A DNA stretch of 64,000 bases from Sophora flavescens (taxonomy: Eukaryota; Streptophyta; Magnoliopsida; Fabales; Fabaceae), in assembly GCA_030762895.1 (NCBI GenBank), contig CM061069.1, positions 104,549,923 to 104,613,922 on the forward strand, given 5' to 3'. Positions 45,732 through 57,763 of the stretch are shown in pieces. The notes beneath the pieces are model-generated. The model was not told the DNA's origin. It saw only the letters and a program-made list of their open reading frames with translations, and searched no databases. The translations under genes and the position numbers were made by a program. Within the stretch, counting starts at the first letter, position 1. Every line of letters begins with the position of its first letter.

Positions 45732-46442
45732 TTTGTATATATGTAGTTAGTTTAAAAACTTATCATGTACTAGCTATAGTGTACCTTTGACTGATGATAT
45801 GTATTAGTGCTCAGGTCTGGTTCAATTCTTCTTCTCTCGTGTTTTGATGTAGCCTTGATAAAGTGCTGTTTTCATTCATTCGAAATTAATTAGGCCTGAT
45901 GCCCTCTGTTTTCAGATTTTGTGCTCACTAGTCATTTGATGAAATGTCAGCATTTTTAACCATATGTTTAAGAGTTGATTGTTTGTGCCAAGAAAATTGA
46001 ATGAAGTATGTTTTGCTTTTGATATGGTTAAAACTTTGTTGCAATTGTGTCAAAACTGGTTTGGTGTTCTGTTGTTGTTTCTTGTTTGATCAGGGTACTG
46101 CTGGTTTGTTAGCTTAAACAAGTTCCTGGAATTGATGGTTATGAATTAGTAAGTGCTCTTACTTTACCAATTAGTTTGCCTTGCCCATTTGTTATCTAAC
46201 TCATGTGATGCCTAAATCACGTGTGGTTACTGCCTTGCTGTTTCTTGTCATCGAATGAACTATAAAAATTTGTGTCTTCCAATTGTATGTGGCTGCTTGT
46301 TATCATTTTCTACTAGTTTGGTGCAATAACTACATTATGTTTACCCCAAAATTTACAGTATGTTATTCTGGTATTGATCTGCATTACTGAAACAGGGGAA
46401 AGGAATGATTGAAATGTAAATAACAGATTAAAAAAAAAAGAG
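45732..46442. other. CACTA-2 3' non-coding region
   Basis: T/G-rich sequence without a coding exon, between the Ulp1 gene stop and the right subterminal array. Probably the 3' UTR and spacer. Confidence 0.5.
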
Positions 46443-46800
46443 ATTTTACACATCGGTTCTACAAAAACCGATGTGTAAATTTCACTTACACATCGGTTTT
46501 AATAAAAACCGATGCGTAAATTTCACTTTACACATCGGTTATTATTAAAACCGATGTGGAAAGTGAAATTTCCACATCGGTTTTTGGTAAAACCGATGTA
46601 GAAAGTGTAATTTCCAACTGCTTATCAATTGACAAATTAATTTTCCACATCGGTTAAAAGAAAACCGTTGTTTAAAATATACTTTACACATCGGTTTTAT
46701 AACCGATGTGTAAAGTGGCAATAAACCACATCGGTCGTTTCCACATCAGTTTGAAAACTGATGTGGAAAGCCATAAATAACCGACGTGAAATCCCTTTTC
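46443..46800. repeat. CACTA-2 right subterminal array
   Basis: About eight inverted pairs of CACATCGGTT and AACCGATGTG, matching the left array, lead to the terminal TTTTCTGCACTAGTG. Confidence 0.8.
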
Positions 46801-47551
46801 TGCACTAGTGATTCATGCATTAATTCACACATTAATGCATCATTGTATATTTAGGATTTGGATTCCCTGCATTCATTATATCCACGTATTTATTGATATA
46901 CACGGTTAGATACATTTGAGTATGCATTAAAAAAAATAAAAAAAATGAAACAAGATCGATCCATTGGTGTATCTTATGACTGGATGGAGATCATTTGTCT
47001 CACTTTCCTGTCACATTCTCTATCCCCATCAATTACAATTTGCCACTTAATAAAATAAAATCTTAATTCATTAATACTTATACGCATTCCTAGCTTTTGA
47101 TTGGTAGGAGAAACCGAGACACCTTTTTGTGGGACAACAGATTTGTATCGCTTATGACTTTGTGAATGCGTGAATGCAGGGAATACAAATAAATACTTTT
47201 AAAGGTTATATGACGGTGTTCAAGTGGGAGGGCTAAAACTATACCTGGAGTCCAAAATTGCTAGCATTACAATGATGGATTCCTTCTTCAATAGAATTTA
47301 TTCTAATAGCAGGCAAAACTGGTCCAAATGGTTCCTCCCATGCAATTCTCATATCTGGCCTAACATTATCCAACAGCAAAGGCCAAATGAGATTCCTTTC
47401 TCTGCTATACTCCTGGCAGAATGTTGCTCCTTTTTGTTTAGCATCCATGATCAGGCCTTCAATGAAATTGGCTGATGATTCTGTCACAACTGGGGTGATA
47501 TCAGAGTTATCCTCAGGTGGCCCAACACTTAATTTTGCCACCCTCGTGTTC

Positions 47552-47604
47552 ACTTTCTCAACCAATGCAAAAAAAAAAAAAAAAAAACTTTCTCAACCAA
47601 TGCA
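47552..47604 (+). repeat. Poly(A)-only insertion with 18-bp target duplication
   Basis: ACTTTCTCAACCAATGCA at 47552-47569 is repeated exactly at 47587-47604, with 17 A residues (47570-47586) between. This is the footprint of target-primed reverse transcription (LINE machinery) that inserted nothing but a tail. It lies inside the catalytic GAPN exon and adds 35 bp, shifting the frame. Confidence 0.85.
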
Positions 47605-47850
47605 CCAGCAACGGATTCCATCACAAGGAGGACAACCTTAACAGCAGTACACCTCTGACCACTTTTATTGATAAAATAAACAATAAATAATGTGATTAAT
47701 ACATATAGGAAATTCCTTTTGAATGGTAAATTACAATACACACTCAAAATGTGCTGTGTCACAAAAAGCTACAGAAGAATTTAGTATCCTCTCTTGGATA
47801 TTTATTAATATCTGGTCCTACATGCATCATTAATTAATTATGTATTATAA

Positions 47851-48392
47851 GGGGTAGAAATAGATCGGATGAGCCGAGGGCCTATGGTCTAGCCCGCGTA
47901 AGGCTCGACTTGACCTATTTGTTAAACAAGTCATGTCAAAACTTTTGTATAAATCTTTTTAGCTAAAAAGGTCAGCCAAATGTTATTCAAAATGTCTTTT
48001 TGACTTGACAGGTCGGCTCATTTATAACTATATATATAATTTTATAATTATTATATAATTACATATATAATATTATTATTATTATTATTATATTTTATAT
48101 GTAATTGTATAAGTTATAATTATACAATTGTCGGCCTATTTAAGGTCTAGACCCGCTAATCTATTTAAGGGCTTGAGCCTGCTGACCTGTTTAATTGGAA
48201 GCATGTTGGTTTATTAAAGGCCTACTTTACAATAAGGCTTAAATAGTATTTCAGATCAGGACATGCTTTTAAAAAGGTTATTCTAGGCCTTAAAAATGTC
48301 CTATGATAGGTAAATAGGTCCAGCTCAAACCTAACACTTGTGATATATAGGTCATGCATAAGACTTGGCCTTATCTGGCCAGTTACCACCCT
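47851..48392. repeat. hAT-like non-autonomous element in a GAPN intron
   Basis: It starts GGGGTAGAAATAGATCGG and ends GGCCAGTTACCACCCT. The flanks TATTATAA (47843-47850) and AATTATAA (48393-48400) match at 7 of 8 bases, the hAT-type 8-bp duplication. The interior repeats GACCTGTTTAA, GGCCTA and similar words. No coding capacity. Confidence 0.65.
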
Positions 48393-50132
48393 AATTATAA
48401 GCTATTTAAAGAATTAGCTCATTGAAAATGATCTTTTAAGGCCTAAGGTATTTGGTCTAATGATATTTTAAATGGTATGTGCAGATGTGCTTTATAATGC
48501 ATAGATATTCAAAAGTTTTATTTCTAAGTTTATGGATGATTTGACATGAATGATCTTAGTTTATGGATGATTTTCGTATGAAAGTATTTATTTTTAAAAT
48601 CTTCTTCCTATGTCATAGTATTATGGGGAAAAAAAAAACACTGCATGCTAAGTATCTCAAACTGAGATGCTTCTAGTGTCCCTGGTTGATGTGTCAATCT
48701 TAACATTAGCATTTCTATCAAATCAGTACAAAAATTGAATGACCCTACCCCTTTCCCAAGAAGTACAATCATTCACCTGTATGAAAAGCCTCCTTTTATA
48801 ATGTTTGCAGCCACCAAATACAAGTCAGCATCCTCAAGTACAATGCAAGCATCCTTTCCTCCCAATTCCATTTGCAGTGGAATCATGCCTGCCTTCTTTG
48901 AAATTGCAATACCAGTATCTCCACCAGTGAAGCTGACAGACTCAAGAATCAGAAATCAGCAGAAATATTCAAATTACTTAACACATGGAAATAGGGGACA
49001 TAATCATAGCAACATATAAAAAGAAACAAAATGTCACCTTATACAGTTTACTCCTGGATGCAGTGTAAGGAAGTCACCAATTTCTGAGCCTTTGCCAGTA
49101 ACACAACTGATTAGGCCTTTGGGAAAACCAACCAAGTGAAAGCAATGTACCATGTGAAGGGCAGAAACAGCTCCCTGAAATGCAATCATCAGAAAGAAAG
49201 GAACAAAACAGAAGAAAGGGAGAAATTAAAAGATTTACAATCCTAGGAACATTGAGAACACTTATTAGTGCTTCCATTGAGGTTGACCAGAACTCTTTCT
49301 ACTATCACAGCGGCAAAGATTCTGATATTATTATTTTAAGGGAAATGTTAACGAGTGCACTTTGTATTGGGAAATGGTGTATCTAATGTTTGAAGAAGTG
49401 AAATACTTAGTTTTCCAATAAAAAACTTGATTCTTATGATTCCTTAAAGAATGTCCTAAGGGCACTTATTAGCATGACCATTATTTTAAAGGAGCACGAT
49501 TTTTTAGTTAATAAAATAATTGTTGCCGTTTCTTACAGTGCATACATATTTAAGCACTTTTGTGACCTTAGCTAGAAGTTATTGATGTGAGAGTTTTTAA
49601 CAAAATCATATTTGATTGGGGCAAATGCAATTCTGTTACTCTCCATCGTAAAACCAAATACACCCCAAATACGATGGAACTCCATTAATATTTGTACAAC
49701 TAATGTCTACTCCACCTCAAAATTCAAGATAGCTCAATACTTACTCACACTTACCTCAGTGTAAAATATTTATACTAGTGTCTTTTTTCATGTGTTCAAA
49801 AAAAAGGTTTTCCAATATGACTTATAGTGCATTTGAAGAGTTTCAGATGAAGGATATTACCTGAGTTGGAGGCTTGAGCACAACCGAGTTTCCAGCTATC
49901 AGAGCAGGAGCAATTTTTGAGACAGCAAGGTTGACAGGATAGTTAAAAGGTGGAATAGCTAAAATCACACCTAATGGGATCAGAAAATAAATTGAAATCA
50001 TTTCATACCATATCATAAACCAAGAAAAATAATAATAGCAAGGTTCCTGATGGCAACTTACCAGGGTCATATTTTAAAAAAAAAAAACTTACCATGGTCA
50101 TTTTACTTGCTTGACATTTAGAAGTAACTAGG

Positions 50133-50260
50133 ATTTTTTTTAATAAGCAAAACTATATTGAATAAGAGTATCGGGGATACTCAAACCCAAATACAAAAAA
50201 AACCAAAAGAGATCAAGACTAATGTAAATGAAATACTACTAGAAAGAGCAGTATTTATTA
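50133..50260 (-). mobile_element. LINE 3'-end fragment
   Basis: On the minus strand, GAGTATCCCCGATACTCTTA precedes ATATAGTTTTGCTTATTAAAA and an A-tail. This layout resembles the LINE 3' end at 31022-31075 (GAGTACCCCTCGTACTCT). It lies in a GAPN intron. The 5' limit is uncertain. Confidence 0.5.
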
Positions 50261-51605
50261 CACTAACTTAGAAACCATCCAAAGATACATTCGTATCTAA
50301 TAATAGTAGCCAGAGATGCAATACAATTTTTGCAATGAATGTATTTTTTTTAGAGTAGGTGACCGCCCCCGATGCAATACTATTTTACATTATATTGGTT
50401 AATTGAGATTTGTAGGACTAAATGAAAAATAAGTTAATAATATATGTTACGCGCCCCCAATGCAGCCCAATTACATATTGGTTAACTGAGATTTATAGGA
50501 TTAAATGGAAGGAGAAAAAAAAAGTCTCTCTCATGTATGTGTGTGAGCCTCCCGTTTCACCTAATTAATAAAAAAAAGGCCATAGTCAGTTGGTCTTTTG
50601 AAAATGGGCTGATGCTCATATGGGCTATCTTGTGTTCATCTATGGATTGATGATGAGTTTACAACTTTACTTTTAATATTTTGTTGTTAGAAGCATCCAC
50701 AGTCTAAAACAAAATATATACCATAATTTTAAATTTTATAAAAGGAAATTTTGTAAAATACATACAGAATACATGTATCTGAGTAATTTATAAATTTTTA
50801 TTAACTTAACAAAGGAATAAAAACATATCAAAGAAGTATACACATAGTTTAGAATATTATGTAATTTATTATTTTCTATGCAATTTTTAATTTATAAATT
50901 TATAAAAAATTATATTATCAAGAGCGTAAAAATTAATATATGGAAATATTTCCTGAATTCTTTCACCATATGTACGGTTCTAGCTTTTAGGTAGAAAAAA
51001 AAAAGGCTGAAGTGAGAGAAAAAATTGTAAACAAGTTTGTTCGTATTTTATTTATGATGAGATGTCCATAAAAATATATGAAATTCATACTAACTCCCGA
51101 ATTTCCGAAGGGCTAGCTTCTCATCGTTACTGTCAAAGCTTATTTTAAATGGATCACATGTGAGAAGCCGGTAAAACATGGAAATGGATTTCCTGAATTC
51201 ATAAAGAAAATGGATTTCCTACTGTCACTTTATAAATATATAAAGGTATTGATTAAATTTTATATAAGATAAATATATTAATATAAAGATGATATGAAAT
51301 CGTGACCATTGATTAAGGTAAATATGTAAATGCCTGAAATTTATAAATGTAAAGAATTCGGGTCCGTAAAAGATGGGTACTTTTTTTGAAGGGATAAAAG
51401 GATGGGTTTTTTTTTTTGACAAAAATAAAAGGATGGGTACTTAGAAACCAATATTTTGTATTTACATTGCAGCAATGCTTTTATACCAATGATACCATTC
51501 GTGTTTAAAATGAGGATTTGTAGGAATGTAAAGTGACAAGCCCGTTACTAATTATATATGAATTATGAAGTAGCATATAGTAAACAAGTAATTATGAAAA
51601 CAAAC
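50261..51605. other. GAPN intron sequence, no coding
   Basis: AT-rich intronic DNA. 50350-50500 holds an imperfect direct repeat of about 110 bp (ATTGGTTAAYTGAGATTTRTAGG words preceded by GCGCCCCC or CCGCCCCC). No exon of a second gene is visible. Confidence 0.4.
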
Positions 51606-52239
51606 CTTAGATGTGAGGCAGTATTTTGTCCTTTCATTTCCAGGAAAGCTATCTGATACCAAAAACTTTCCTTCTCCCAGAATCCTTACCCCTTCTTCAG
51701 CACAGTACGAAACCAGATCCACTGATCTTACAACCTTCATGGAAAAATTGAAAACATTATTTTCATGATTCACATTTATGTTCCTAGATAATAATATCAG
51801 TGTAATTTTGTTTATATTTTTAATCAATCATATATTATCATATATGTGATTTTTAATATACGAGCATAAATTTTTAATAATGTAACAATACACTATTGAA
51901 TATCGGTGTAAAAAACTTTTACACTACTCGTATATGAAAATCAAATCGTAATGCTATGTACCTCTATAACTGCATCTTTGGCGGGCTTGCTATTTCTTTC
52001 ACCAGGCACTCTGCAATTTGATCTTTGCATTCTTTGAGAATAGAAGCTGCCTTGTGAAGAAGTTCAGCCAGCTTCCAAATTAAGTGGGGTCTTTGCCCAT
52101 GACTTTTGTGCAGATTTTGCAGAATTCATTACCTTATTAACCTCTTCTTGCGAACAAGCTGCATCAATATCAATTTAGAATAGAGCCTATTACACGCAGC
52201 TATCTGCTGTTATTCATAAAAATAGAAGCTTATGGTATG

Positions 52240-52587
52240 GTTTCATACTTCTAGTTTGGTTACACTGTGGGATGAATTGGAGAATTTTAGACCTCTTCCT
52301 AAATGTAGTTGTGCCATTCCTTGCACATGCGGAGCAGTGAAAATGGTAAGCACTTATAGAGCCCAAGATTATGTTATTCGTTTTCTAAAAGGTCTGAATG
52401 AGCCATTCTCTCATATTAAATCTCAAATTTTAATGCTTGATCCCTTGCCTTGTATCACAAAAGTATTTTCTTTGGTTATACAACATGAAAGACAACTGTC
52501 AGCTTCTATAGTGCTTGATCCTCTTTCTTAAAGCAAAATGGCTTCAAATGTTGTTACTTCAAACATGGCCAATAATCAAACCTCTAA
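52240..52587 (+). pseudogene. Old Ty1-copia element: gag fragment
   Basis: Plus-strand LVTLWDELENFRPLPKCSC, YVIRFLKGLNEPFSHIKSQI and VFSLVIQHERQ are copia gag (UBN2/retrotran_gag_2) motifs. The upstream part and the 5' LTR are missing. An in-frame stop follows LDPLS at 52529. The fragment runs to the CATGG target of the younger copia and resumes at 57764. Confidence 0.8.
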
Positions 52588-52592
52588 CATGG

Positions 52593-52948
52593 TGTAGAAA
52601 CTGAACTGAATCGAAGAAAGGATCAAGAATGCTCCAAGAACAGTGACCAAACTCTGGTCACAGTGATGAACTGAATGAAAGAAAACAGAAGCTTGCAGTG
52701 CAAGCTATCGCTAACAGAGAGGAAATGAGAGTTGAATCAACCAAGAATTGAGTGAATGATTTTCTGAATTCATTCATCTTACAGAAAACAAAAGCACTAG
52801 CAAGTTATTTATACAAAGGCTAAGAAGTGAAACAGAAAAACAGCAAAAACAGAATTCTAACTAACTAACTAACAAATAACTAATAACTAACATTAACTAA
52901 CTTCTAACTGAATAACTAACAGCTGGTAATAAATACATATAGTTAACA
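52593..52948 (-). repeat. 3' LTR of the young copia element
   Basis: It is 356 bp and begins (minus strand) TGTTAACTATATG and ends CAGTTTCTACA. It contains repeated TTAGTTAGTTAG words and a TATA-like TATAAATAACTTG. Confidence 0.9.
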
Positions 52949-55900
52949 CCCCCCTCAAGCTAGGGCACACAAATTGAGAAGTCCCAGCTTAGAATGAATG
53001 TGAGTGAAGTGTTGAGGACAAAGGGGCTTGGTAAGTGTGTCAGCCAATTGTAGTGATGATGAAATAGGAAGGAGTTTGATGAGGCCCGAAGCACATTTCT
53101 CCCTCACAATGTGGCAATCAAGCTCTATGTGCTTGGTTCTTTCGTGGAAAACTGGGTTGGCAGCTATGTGCATGGCCGATTGATTGTCACAATAGATGAC
53201 TGCTGGGGAGATAAAAGGGATGTGAAGATCTTGCAGCAAATAGGTGATCCATTGGACCTCACAAGTGGTAGCTGCCATAGCCCTATATTCTGCCTCACAG
53301 GAGCTTCTAGAAATAGTGCTTTGTTTCTTGGATCTCCAAGAAATGAGGGAGGATCCAAGGTAAATGCAGAAGCCTGTGATGCTCCTTCTTGTATCTGGAC
53401 ATGTGGCCCAGTCACTGTCACTGTAGGCCTTTAATTTGAGTGTAGAATTGCTAGGCATGAATAAGCCAAGTCCAGGTGAGCCTTTGAGATATTTAAGCAC
53501 TCGAGTTGCTGCAGCATGATGAAGATTAGTTGGTTTTGCCATGAATTGAGATAGTTGTTGAACTGCAAAGGCAATATCAGGGCGAGTAGTGGTGAGATAT
53601 AGGAGCCTTCCAACAAGTCTTCTGTAACCTGTGGCATCATCAAGAGGATTTCCATCATTTTGGCTTAAGTGAACCTTACTGTCCATAAGTGTGGTGACTG
53701 GCTTGCAGCCAAGAAGACCGGCATCAAAGATTAGTTCCAGGGCATACTTTCTTTTGTTGATGGAAATACCAGCCTTGCTTCTAGCAACTTCTAGGCCTAG
53801 GAAAAACTTAAGATCTCCTAGATCCTTAATTCTGAACTTGTTATCGAGGGCTGTTTTGATAGAATTAATTTCTGAAGCATCATTTCTTGTTAGTATCACA
53901 TCATCAACATATACCAAAAGAGCTGTGAAAAACTGGCCAGAATGTTTGACAAAGAGGGAATAGTCACTTCTGGATTGGTGATAACCAGCCTCAATCAAGA
54001 AGGAAGACAACTTGGCAAACCATTGCCTACTGGCCTGTTTAAGACCATAAAGAGATTTCTGTAACTTGCATACTTGGCCAGGATGTGCAGCATGTAAGCC
54101 TGGTGGCAGAACCATATAAACATCCTCAACTAAGTCGCCATGCAAGAAGGCATTGTTGACATCCAGTTGTTTCAATAACCAGCCATTGATGGATGCCAAT
54201 GATAGGACAAGTCTTACTGTTGTCATTTTGGCAACAGGAGAGAAAGTGTCCAGATAATCAACTCCTTCAGTTTGAGTGTAGACTTTAGCTACTAATCGAG
54301 CTTTATGCCTTTCTATAGAGCCATCTACTCTATGTTTAATTTTGAAGACCCATTTGCAGCCTATTGGCATCTTTCCTTTTGGAAGATCAATTAAGGACCA
54401 GGTTTCGTTTGCTGCCAGAGCCAGTAACTCAGCTTGAATGGCTTGCTTCCAGCAATCATGTTTAATGGCCTGAGTGTAACTTTGAGGTTCAATCTCAGAA
54501 GAAACAGAAAGAACAACAGATTTGTGAGAAGGAGTCAATAAATCATAAGAAAGATAAGACTAGATTGGATAGGATACATTTGATGATGATTCAGTATCAG
54601 CTTTAGTGCATCCAGCTGCAAGGTTGCAGTGATAATGTTGTAACTAAGAAGGTGCATGTCTGTGTCTAGTAGACCTTCTAGTTGGCCGAGATAATGGTGA
54701 ACTGGGAATGGAGGTTTCAATGGAAGGTGAATTCTGTGGAGAAGCATTATGAAAATGGTGAGGTGAAGTAGACTTTAGCCTAGAATGTGAGACAGGTGTG
54801 GACTGAGACTCTGTGGGAGAAGGAATATCACAAACCATTGGATCAATGCCTTGTGATGTAGGGAAAGGACATGGTGAATTAGACTGGATGGATTAGTGTT
54901 GTGGTTGTGAAGGAAAGGAAAAACAAGTTCATGGAAAAGCACATTCCTTGAAACAAAAAGTTCTCTGGTTTTTAAGTTTAATAGGATGAAGCCTTTGGTT
55001 CCTGCCTTAAAGCCTAGAAAAACACATTTGTATGCTTTGGCATCTAGTTTGGTTTGAGATCCTGCAGGTATATTGGCAAAAGAGAGACGACCAAATACCT
55101 TTAGGTGAGTGAAATCAGGTGGTTTTCCATGCAATTTCTTAAAAGGTGAAAGGTTATTAAGGAGAGGAGTGGGAAGCAAGTTGATTATGTGAACAGCATG
55201 TGCAATGGCATATGTCCAGTAGATTTTAGGGAGTTGGCTTTGCAACATCAGAGCTCTAGCTACATTTAGGATGTGTTGGTGCTTCCTTTCAACAATTCCA
55301 TTCTGTTGGGGAGTATATGTGCAAGTGGTTTGATGAACAATGCCATTGACAGAATAATATTCTTTCATGTAAAATTCAGGACCATTATCACTGCGGATGG
55401 TCTTAATTTTGTAAGAAAACTGTCTTTCTATCAGAGTGACAAAATTTTGTAGAAGTTTGGATGCTTCTCCTTTAGTTTTCATTAAGAATATCCAAGTGAA
55501 TCTTGTAAAGTCATCTACTATACTCAAGAAATATTTATGACCATGAACAGATACAGTAGGGAAAGGTCCCCAAATGTCAACATGTATCAGATCAAAGGAA
55601 TGAAAAGAGGTGGAAGTGATAGTGGGAAAAGGAAGTCTCTTTTGTTTTGACAAATGACAAATGTCACAGATGTAAGTCTTATTCATATCAATAGAGGGAA
55701 CAGTACATTTAATAGTTTTTACACAATCAATTGAGGCATGTGCTAACCTAAAATGCCAGAGACTGGACTGAGGAATATTGATGAAATGAATTTATTGAAA
55801 CATAACTAGAAGAAGGTCTACTGGTGCACATAGGCATCTTCAATATGTAAAGTCCATTTTGCAATTTAGTTGTACCAATCATCTTCAATGTAGCCTTCTC

Positions 55901-57367
55901 CTGAATGTGACAACACTGTGAATCAAAGGATATGACATATGGCATACAAGAAGTCAGTTTAGTGACAAAGAAGATTATAGGAGAAATGAGGTATGTACAG
56001 AACATCATGAAGAACAAAATCATTTGAAAAGACAATGCTTCCTGAATGGCATGCAAGAACATCATTTCTGTTTGGAAGTTTCACCCTAATTGGCCTAATT
56101 TTATGATAGGATGAATAAAAAAGGAGATTATAGTAAATGTGGTCAGTGGCACCACTATCCATTATCCAAAGGCTAGAACTAAATGAATTGTTACCTGGAT
56201 CATGTGTGGAAGAGGCTTGTGTATGTGATGTTGAAGACATCACAAGATCTTGATCCGATTAGGCGAGGGTAAAGATTTTTGTGATTGCTGTAGCAAACTC
56301 AATAAGCCTTGATACTTGTTCAGCAGATGAAACTGAAACTGGACTGTCCCCGATCTTCTTTTTGGAAGGTACCAATCTGTTCATTGTTTTCAACATCATC
56401 ACCTTCTGCAGCATTAACTGAATTGATTCTCCCTTGATTTCGAAACTGAAAATTAGGAGGGAATCCATGCTTTTTATAGCAATTATCAACAGTATGCCCT
56501 AGTTTTCCACAATAAGTGCATTGTTTTCCATTGCCTCTTCCACCTGAGTTTCTATTGAAATTTCCATTGCCTCTTCCATTACCACGGCCATAACCATAGT
56601 TATTGTTTTCTCTACCAACTGCTGCAATCAATTTTGGCTCATCATGATCACCAACAATTTGCCTTTCTTGCTGAATTATCATTGAAAAGACCTCATGCTC
56701 TGAAGGAAGTGGCTTCATGAGCATGATCTGTGACCTAACTGCTGCATAAGGTTCATTCAACCCCTTCAAGAATCTAATTACTCGATCTTGATTCCTATAG
56801 TTTTCAACTTTCACAAGAGCATCGCATGAACATTTTACTTGACAGCTACAAGTAGGTAATGGTCTATAATTGTCTAATTCATCCCAAAGGATCTTCAACT
56901 CAGTGTAATAATCAGTTACACTATACTCACCTTGCTTTAATGCAACAATCAAATCTTCCAAATCCGAGATTCGGAAAAGATCCCCTTGAGAAAACCTTGT
57001 TTTGAGTTCTTTCCAGATATTACAGGCTGCATCATTTCTGAGAATGCTTCTCCCAATTGAAGTTGAAACTGCACCAATTATCCAAATGAACAACAAGATT
57101 ATTCGCTCTTCTCCAATCGGAATACAATGGATCTGTCTTCTCTCAGTGCTGGAATTGTTCCATCAATGAAACCTATCTTGTTCTTTGTGATCAAACTCAT
57201 CTCCATGGAACTCGCCCACCGATGATAATTTTGCCTAGTCAAAACTTCGAAACCAGAACAATTGAAGGATTTTCTGAAGGATGAACATAGTATGGCGAAG
57301 ATTCATCCACACCAGACCTTGAACCTCCGCCTGATCTATTGTTAACGATGGAATTGTTTTCAGCCAT
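52949..57367 (-). pseudogene. Copia gag-pol polyprotein (gag, protease, integrase, RT, RNase H), frameshifted
   Basis: Gag starts at the Met at 57367 (MAENNSIVNN), with a frame break near 57241. The gag domain continues at 57096, with the zinc knuckle CTYCGKLGHTVDNC near 56510. The protease has WIMDSGATDHI (56160). The integrase zinc region (WHFRLAHAS...CDICHLSKQKRLPF, near 55750-55640) and core follow: DIWGP, DDFTRFTWI, SDNGPEF and TPQQNGIVERKHQ carry the D-D-E residues. RT and RNase H form one open frame, 54538-52955: WVFKIKHRVDGSIERHKARL, ALLVYVDDVIL (YVDD active site), YSDSDWATCPDTRRS and EAEYRAMA. Frame breaks occur near 57241, 56320, 55990, 55760 and 54800-54540, so one continuous polyprotein cannot be read. 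The RT/RNase H part itself looks intact. Confidence 0.9.
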
Positions 57368-57405
57368 GATTGTGCACCAACGTAGCAGAGCTCTGATGAA
57401 TCAGA

Positions 57406-57417
57406 GCTCTGATACCA
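57406..57417 (-). promoter_or_regulatory. Primer-binding site (initiator tRNA-Met)
   Basis: TGGTATCAGAGC on the minus strand directly follows the 5' LTR end CTACA. It is the canonical plant copia primer site, and it fixes the LTR boundary and the element's strand. Confidence 0.93.
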
Positions 57418-57763
57418 TGTAGAAACTGAACTGAATCGAAGAAAGGATCAAGAATGCTACAAGAACAGTGACCAAACTCTGGTCACAGTGATGAACTGAA
57501 TGAAAGAAAACAGAAGCTTGCAGTGCAAGCTATCGCTAACAGAGAGGAAATGAGAGTTGAATCAACCAAGAATTGAGTGAATGATTTTCTGAATTCATTC
57601 ATCTTACAGAAAACAAAAGCACTAGCAAGTTATTTATACAAAGGCTAAGAAGTACAGAAAAACAACAAAAACAGAATTCTAACTAACTAACTAACAAATA
57701 ACTAACATTAACTAACTTCTAACTGAATAACTAACAGCTGGTAATAAATACATATAGTTAACA
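57418..57763 (-). repeat. 5' LTR of the young copia element
   Basis: It is 346 bp. It lacks 3 and 7 bp found in the 3' LTR and is otherwise nearly identical. Confidence 0.9.

Larger units (their letters stand above)
37009..46810 (+). mobile_element. CACTA (En/Spm) transposon 2, 9.8 kb, in a GAPN intron
   Basis: The termini are exact inverted repeats, CACTAGTGCAGAAAA at both ends, flanked by ATT (37006-37008 and 46811-46813). Subterminal arrays of ACATCGGTT / AACCGATGTG lie at 37023-37485 and 46443-46790. Two plus-strand genes are present: a TNP2-type transposase (39226-42418) and a transposase_24/Ulp1 gene (42586-45731). Both arrays and both termini are intact, so the ends could still be acted on by a transposase supplied from elsewhere. 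Its own TNP2 is frameshifted. Confidence 0.92.
36578..52158 (-). pseudogene. GAPN: NADP-dependent non-phosphorylating GAPDH (ALDH11), degenerate copy
   Basis: Eight minus-strand exons match the plant GAPN enzyme, which oxidises glyceraldehyde-3-phosphate to 3-phosphoglycerate with NADP in the cytosol: 51962-52158, 51606-51734, 49861-49980, 49038-49174, 48777-48932, 47245-47661, 36783-36899 and 36578-36691 (stop TAG at 36578, C-terminus PSYTMG). The catalytic Cys (SGQRCTAVK, near 47645) and Glu (MELGGKDA, near 48845) codons remain. Signs of death: no first exon (the N-terminal 45 or so residues); a net +4 then -1 change and an in-frame TGA in the first visible exon; TG instead of AG before the exon at 49980; a 35-bp poly(A) insertion in the catalytic exon; Gly-to-Val in VVRSVDL; Asp-to-Tyr in DADLYLVA. 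The intron between 36899 and 47245 houses CACTA element 2. Confidence 0.85.
52593..57763 (-). mobile_element. Full-length Ty1-copia retrotransposon on the minus strand
   Basis: The two LTRs (52593-52948, 57418-57763) have TG...CA ends and differ by two indels (3 and 7 bp) and few substitutions. A perfect target duplication CATGG lies at 52588-52592 and 57764-57768. The primer site is TGGTATCAGAGC (initiator Met tRNA, minus strand, 57406-57417). The polypurine tract is GCTTGAGGGGGG (minus strand, 52949-52960). It is inserted in the gag-protease region of an older plus-strand copia. LTR similarity implies a recent insertion. Confidence 0.93.

Noticed and set aside
53111..53434. Plus-strand 107-codon frame
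   Set aside because: Shadow of the copia RT/RNase H frame on the minus strand.
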